A DNA stretch of 64,000 bases, taken from NCBI GenBank assembly GCA_963675135.1, contig OY776127.1:88831182-88895181 (forward strand), written 5' to 3'. The number at the start of each line of letters is the position of its first letter. The stretch's first letter is position 1. The notes below the pieces were generated by a model, which was not told the DNA's origin, made no database searches, and saw nothing but the letters and a program-made list of their open reading frames with translations. Below are positions 60,560-64,000 of this stretch, one piece after another. Source of the stretch: Galeopsis tetrahit (Eukaryota; Streptophyta; Magnoliopsida; Lamiales; Lamiaceae). A program made the position numbers and the translations under genes.

Positions 60560-62161
60560 TTATTGAAGCAAATATGCAATCTTCAAGACTTGAGTTATCT
60601 CAATATAAATTATTAAATAACTTGTGTGGCATTTAAATACTGTATGGAAGGTTAACACACATGCACATTTATCAAGTAATTTCATAAATATAAAGCTGTC
60701 TCTCAATGATGATAAATGAACTATGAGGCCCACCCCACAATTGGCAAAGAATGTATAAATCCAAATGTGAAGAGACCCTATATATATATTTTTTTTTTTA
60801 AATTATTGCAACTTGTTTAATTTCATGTCTTGTCAGTTGTCATCACAACTTATTTAGCAGTCTTTCATGTGACTTATGCAGTGAATCCAAGTGTTATTTG
60901 GATTCTTGCTTTGTGCATTCAAAATGGTTTAATTTTGAAGATTTTAAACTTGGTGAAACTAGGGAACCCCCTCCTATGCTGTGTATTAGGTACGGGTGTG
61001 CATGATCAAATGGCCCCTCGTGCGACATTTAAAATCGAACAATGCATATGTGTTTTAGATGGAATTGATAGAAGATGTTGGTTGTAAAAGTGATGTATCC
61101 CCGAACCATTTCTTTCTTGCCTTGTTGTATATTAGTAGTCTGTTTCTCTGTTTGGACTTGAATGCATTCTTTGTACCTGTTGAATTGTCCATCTTCTTTC
61201 TCATTCGAAAATTGACTTCATTTTGGAATTGGGCTCCATTTGTTGGATGTTTTTAATCAATGGGACAAACATTCCCTTAGCTGGGGGGATTTGATTCAAC
61301 AGTTTGTTTTCTTGTCTCTTTATTTGAGTGGCACAAGATGGTGACACTGCTTCTTTCTCTCAATACTTCTCTATTTTAATTAATGAACTTTAAATGAGGA
61401 TTGAGGACTTCAAATATAATTTCAAAAAAGTTAATTGACATAAAATTGTTCTATTCTCGAAATAGATGATTCTACTATATTTAAAATTGAAATGAAAAAA
61501 TTATACACCAAGTTAAGACACTTTATGGATTAAAGTGTTATTGAGACTTGCAAAAAATTTGTTAGTATAGTTTAAATAAAAAAAACACTTGTACAATTAA
61601 CTAAAAATCTCAACATTGTACCACTTCTTTTTAAGAACCTGAACAAGTTGTTCTACCTAATACTGTATATAAAGTATGATGCGGTCGAAATTGTCTTTTT
61701 CTACTTATTATCTCCTCAATATTAAGATTTTAAATATCGGGATTTTTCCCAATCAAAACAAACAATAATTTATCTCCAACAATCACGTGTAGCACCATAA
61801 TTTAATCAGAAATATAGTTCTGGGGCATTATTTTATCTTTGATTTGGTTTTTACACTTGGAAAATGTCCAAATTTAAAGGAGAGGTGGGATTGCTACTTA
61901 ACTCATGTACTAGTATTTTATAGTAGTAATATTTAGCCTTTATTATAATGGATATGTGGTGTGAATTGTCGCGTTCCCAGAGAGAAGGAAGCGAAGACCC
62001 CGAGTCAATTATGACGACAAAGATTCAATCTTTACTTTGCTCAACCTAAAAAAAGAGTGTTTTTACGGGATTCATACAGCACCCATCCATCTATGATTAC
62101 TATATCTGTAAAATTTGAAGTAGAAGATTGTAATTTGATAAATTGAAGTTTGTTAGCATAG
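60560..62161. other. intergenic region with divergent SOFL and ceramide synthase promoters
   Basis: No supported gene. The last 180 bp (from about 61980) form the probable ceramide synthase leader, which carries two short uORFs: 62011-62049 (12 codons) and 62093-62146 (17 codons). Confidence 0.55.
62011..62146 (+). promoter_or_regulatory. two upstream ORFs in the ceramide synthase leader
   Basis: uORF1 (MTTKIQSLLCST, 62011-62049) and uORF2 (MITISVKFEVEDCNLIN, 62093-62146) both end before the main ATG at 62162; uORF2 stops 16 nt upstream of it. They could damp translation if the transcript starts upstream. The transcription start itself is not proven. Confidence 0.4.
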
Positions 62162-64000
62162 ATGGGTTTTGTTGAAGTTGTGAGTTCAATGGATTTGGAG
62201 CAGGAATCATACCCTCAGTTTGAAGACTTCATTGTGCTTCCTTTTTTCATCTTCTTTTTCCCAACTCTCAGATTTTTCCTCGACAGATTTATCTTTGAGG
62301 TACTCCTTGTTTCTCCCTCTTTTCAGATTTGTTTTCTCAGTGACCCATTAACTCTGCCTTTTTCATGTTTTGTATCTACTTCACTTCAATAGTTTGATCC
62401 ACAGATTATTTCTTAACACTCCTAGATTTATCTATGATCATGTGTATATCTCAATTGACTCATATTGGCTTGAATTATATACAAATTATTTTAAGTCTAT
62501 CTTAATATCTTATCTTGGTCTAATCTACCTATACCTATCAAATTGGGTTTAATTGTATGAATGGTTTTTTAAAGAATGAATTTAATCATACAGTAACAGG
62601 CTTGTGAGGAATTGGATGTGGATAATAAAAATGATATGGAGTGTTAACCAGTAAAGTAAGATTGTTGGAAATATGTGCAAGGAGAAGGAGAGATCTTGAG
62701 TTATATTGCAAGATTGTTTCTTTTTTTTTTTTTTTGACAGGGCAAGAATGTTTCTTTAGTATACATACTTTGTGAAAATTGATTTGGTAATTTAAAGTGG
62801 CCGGGTGGATATGCTGCAAGGGTTTTGGATAAAACAATAGTAATCTGACTTGTTGGCCGTAGCTTTTACCTAATTTAGAGAGGATGTATTTGTTTCAGAA
62901 AGTGGGGAGACGATTAATATTTGGAAAGGGAATGCATGTGGTGGAAAATGAGAGTGAGTTACAAAAAAAGAAGATACAGAAGTTCAAGGAGTCGGCATGG
63001 AAATGCGTATATTTTCTTTCAGCGGAGATTTATGCTGTTTGTGTGAGCTACAACGAGCCTTGGTTCACAAATACAAACTACTTTTGGATAGGGCCTGGAA
63101 ACCAGACCTGGCCTGTCCTAGAATATAAGTAAGCTTACCTTTGTTAGATCAAAGTATATATTTGTATATACTTTAGGCGGTTGGTTGAATGTATTTCGTT
63201 TGACAGGTTGAAATTGAAGGGGCTTTATATGTATACAGGCGGATTTTATGTGTACTCCATATTTGCTCTCATATTTTGGGAAACAAGGCGGTCTGATTTT
63301 GGAGTTTCGATGGGTCACCACGTTGTATCTTCTGCTCTCATCTTGTTATCCTACAAATTCGGGTATGTTGTTAATTAATGCAGACCAACTTACCTTCTTG
63401 ACTTATCATCATCAACGTTTTCATTGAAGTTTTGGGCGAGCGGGTGCAATGATTTTAGCTCTTCATGATGCCACCGATGTATTTATGGAAGTAGGGAAGA
63501 TGTCCAAATATAGTGGGGCTGAAGTATTGGCTAGCTGTTCATTTGGTGTTTTTGTCATTCTCTGGGTTCTGCTTCGTCTTATTTATTTCCCATTTTGGAT
63601 TCTCCGCAGCACAAGGTGTTGTTTCTGTGCTCCTTTTGTTTTCTTATGATGCATGCAACCACTTGAATGATTTTGTGTGTTTGATGGTGAAGAATAATAT
63701 TGTGACAGTTATGAAGTAATCCAGTACGTCGACAGGGAGAAATACAAACTTCTTGCCCCGATCTGTTACTACTTCTTCAATTCGCTTCTTTTCTTCTTGC
63801 TCGTTCTTCATATCTACTGGTGGGTTTTGATGTATCGCATGCTAGTCGCCCAAATCAAAGCTGGGGGCAAAGTCAGTGAAGACGTTCGATCTGGTATATA
63901 TGTCCAAACACTTGACACGACACTCGTATATTACAACATTGCATAGCTAATCTCCATGGTTATCCTGCAGATTCTGAAGATGAAGATGAACACCAAGATT
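62162..64000 (+). CDS. LOH: ceramide synthase, LOH1/LOH3 (LAG1 homolog) type, 3'-partial
   Basis: ER multi-pass enzyme that N-acylates sphingoid bases to make ceramides. LOH1/LOH3 prefer very-long-chain acyl-CoA and trihydroxy bases, and Arabidopsis loh mutants are hypersensitive to fumonisin B1-type inhibition. Exons are 62162-62299, 62899-63128, 63207-63362, 63430-63615, 63709-63893 and 63971 to the edge, all in phase, giving 308 residues so far. The TLC/Lag1p domain runs from KFKESAWKCVYFLSAEI, with NEPWF and YFWIGPG. Active-site histidines lie in SMGHHVV, and the Lag1p motif is ALHDATDVFMEVGKMSKY. Hydrophobic segments lie at about residues 22-40, 84-105, 136-152, 165-185, 205-230 and 260-285. 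The acidic tail (DVRSDSEDEDEHQD) closely resembles LOH1/LOH3, so probably only a few codons are missing. LOH2 (C16 type) is less likely because of this tail. Confidence 0.94.

Overview
This window looks like nuclear DNA from a eudicot plant, probably an asterid, although the species cannot be fixed from sequence alone. The supporting signs are AT-rich intergenic DNA, short phase-conserved GT-AG introns, plant-specific gene families, Stowaway-type MITEs, a tRNA-derived SINE, a Mutator-like element and a scrap of plastid DNA. There are ten protein-coding loci. Two run off the window edges. There are no operons, CRISPR arrays or prokaryotic signals.

Layout. 1-2168 (-): a bHLH factor of the BHLH49/62/74/78 type, with its 3' end cut by the window edge. 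2.2-15.1 kb: its promoter, then a repeat-rich desert holding an 869-bp Mutator-like element with a 9-bp target duplication. 15.1-17.4 kb (+): a WPP-domain-interacting tail-anchored (WIT) protein. 18.9-22.7 kb (-): a UBP15-type MYND/USP deubiquitinase that carries one extra base and an in-frame stop ahead of its catalytic domain. 27.9-37.0 kb (-): a complete 28-exon PHYLLO gene, the plastid MenF-MenD-MenC-MenH fusion of phylloquinone synthesis. I could splice it into an uninterrupted 1689-codon frame. 37.1-50.0 kb: a gene desert with Stowaway MITEs, a U6 snRNA pseudogene, a plastid-derived trnN fragment and a SINE nested inside a MITE. 50.1-50.7 kb (+): a single-exon group S bZIP. 52.7-55.6 kb (+): a 14-exon plastid chaperonin CPN60-beta4 gene. 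56.9-57.0 kb (+): a 50-residue membrane protein with a probable 3' UTR intron. 58.5-59.0 kb (-): a plastid-type GNAT acetyltransferase. 60.2-60.5 kb (-): a SOB FIVE-LIKE (SOFL) protein. 62.2 kb to the right edge (+): a LOH1/LOH3-type ceramide synthase, 3' end missing.

Functional links. Several products act in plastids: PHYLLO makes the photosystem I quinone, CPN60-beta4 is known for folding an NDH subunit, and the GNAT is probably plastidic. They are neighbours in an ordinary plant genome and I see no evidence of co-regulation. WIT acts at the nuclear envelope and LOH in the ER. The bHLH, bZIP and SOFL genes are growth or hormone regulators.

Most unusual observations: the one-base lesion and the in-frame 60-bp coding minisatellite in the UBP15-type gene; the Mutator-like element built around a roughly 127-bp-arm hairpin; a SINE nested in a Stowaway MITE; the U6 pseudogene with substitutions in the catalytic boxes; a GC-AG intron in WIT; and a 50-residue membrane-protein gene easily missed by length cut-offs. 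I found no convincing wholly new system.
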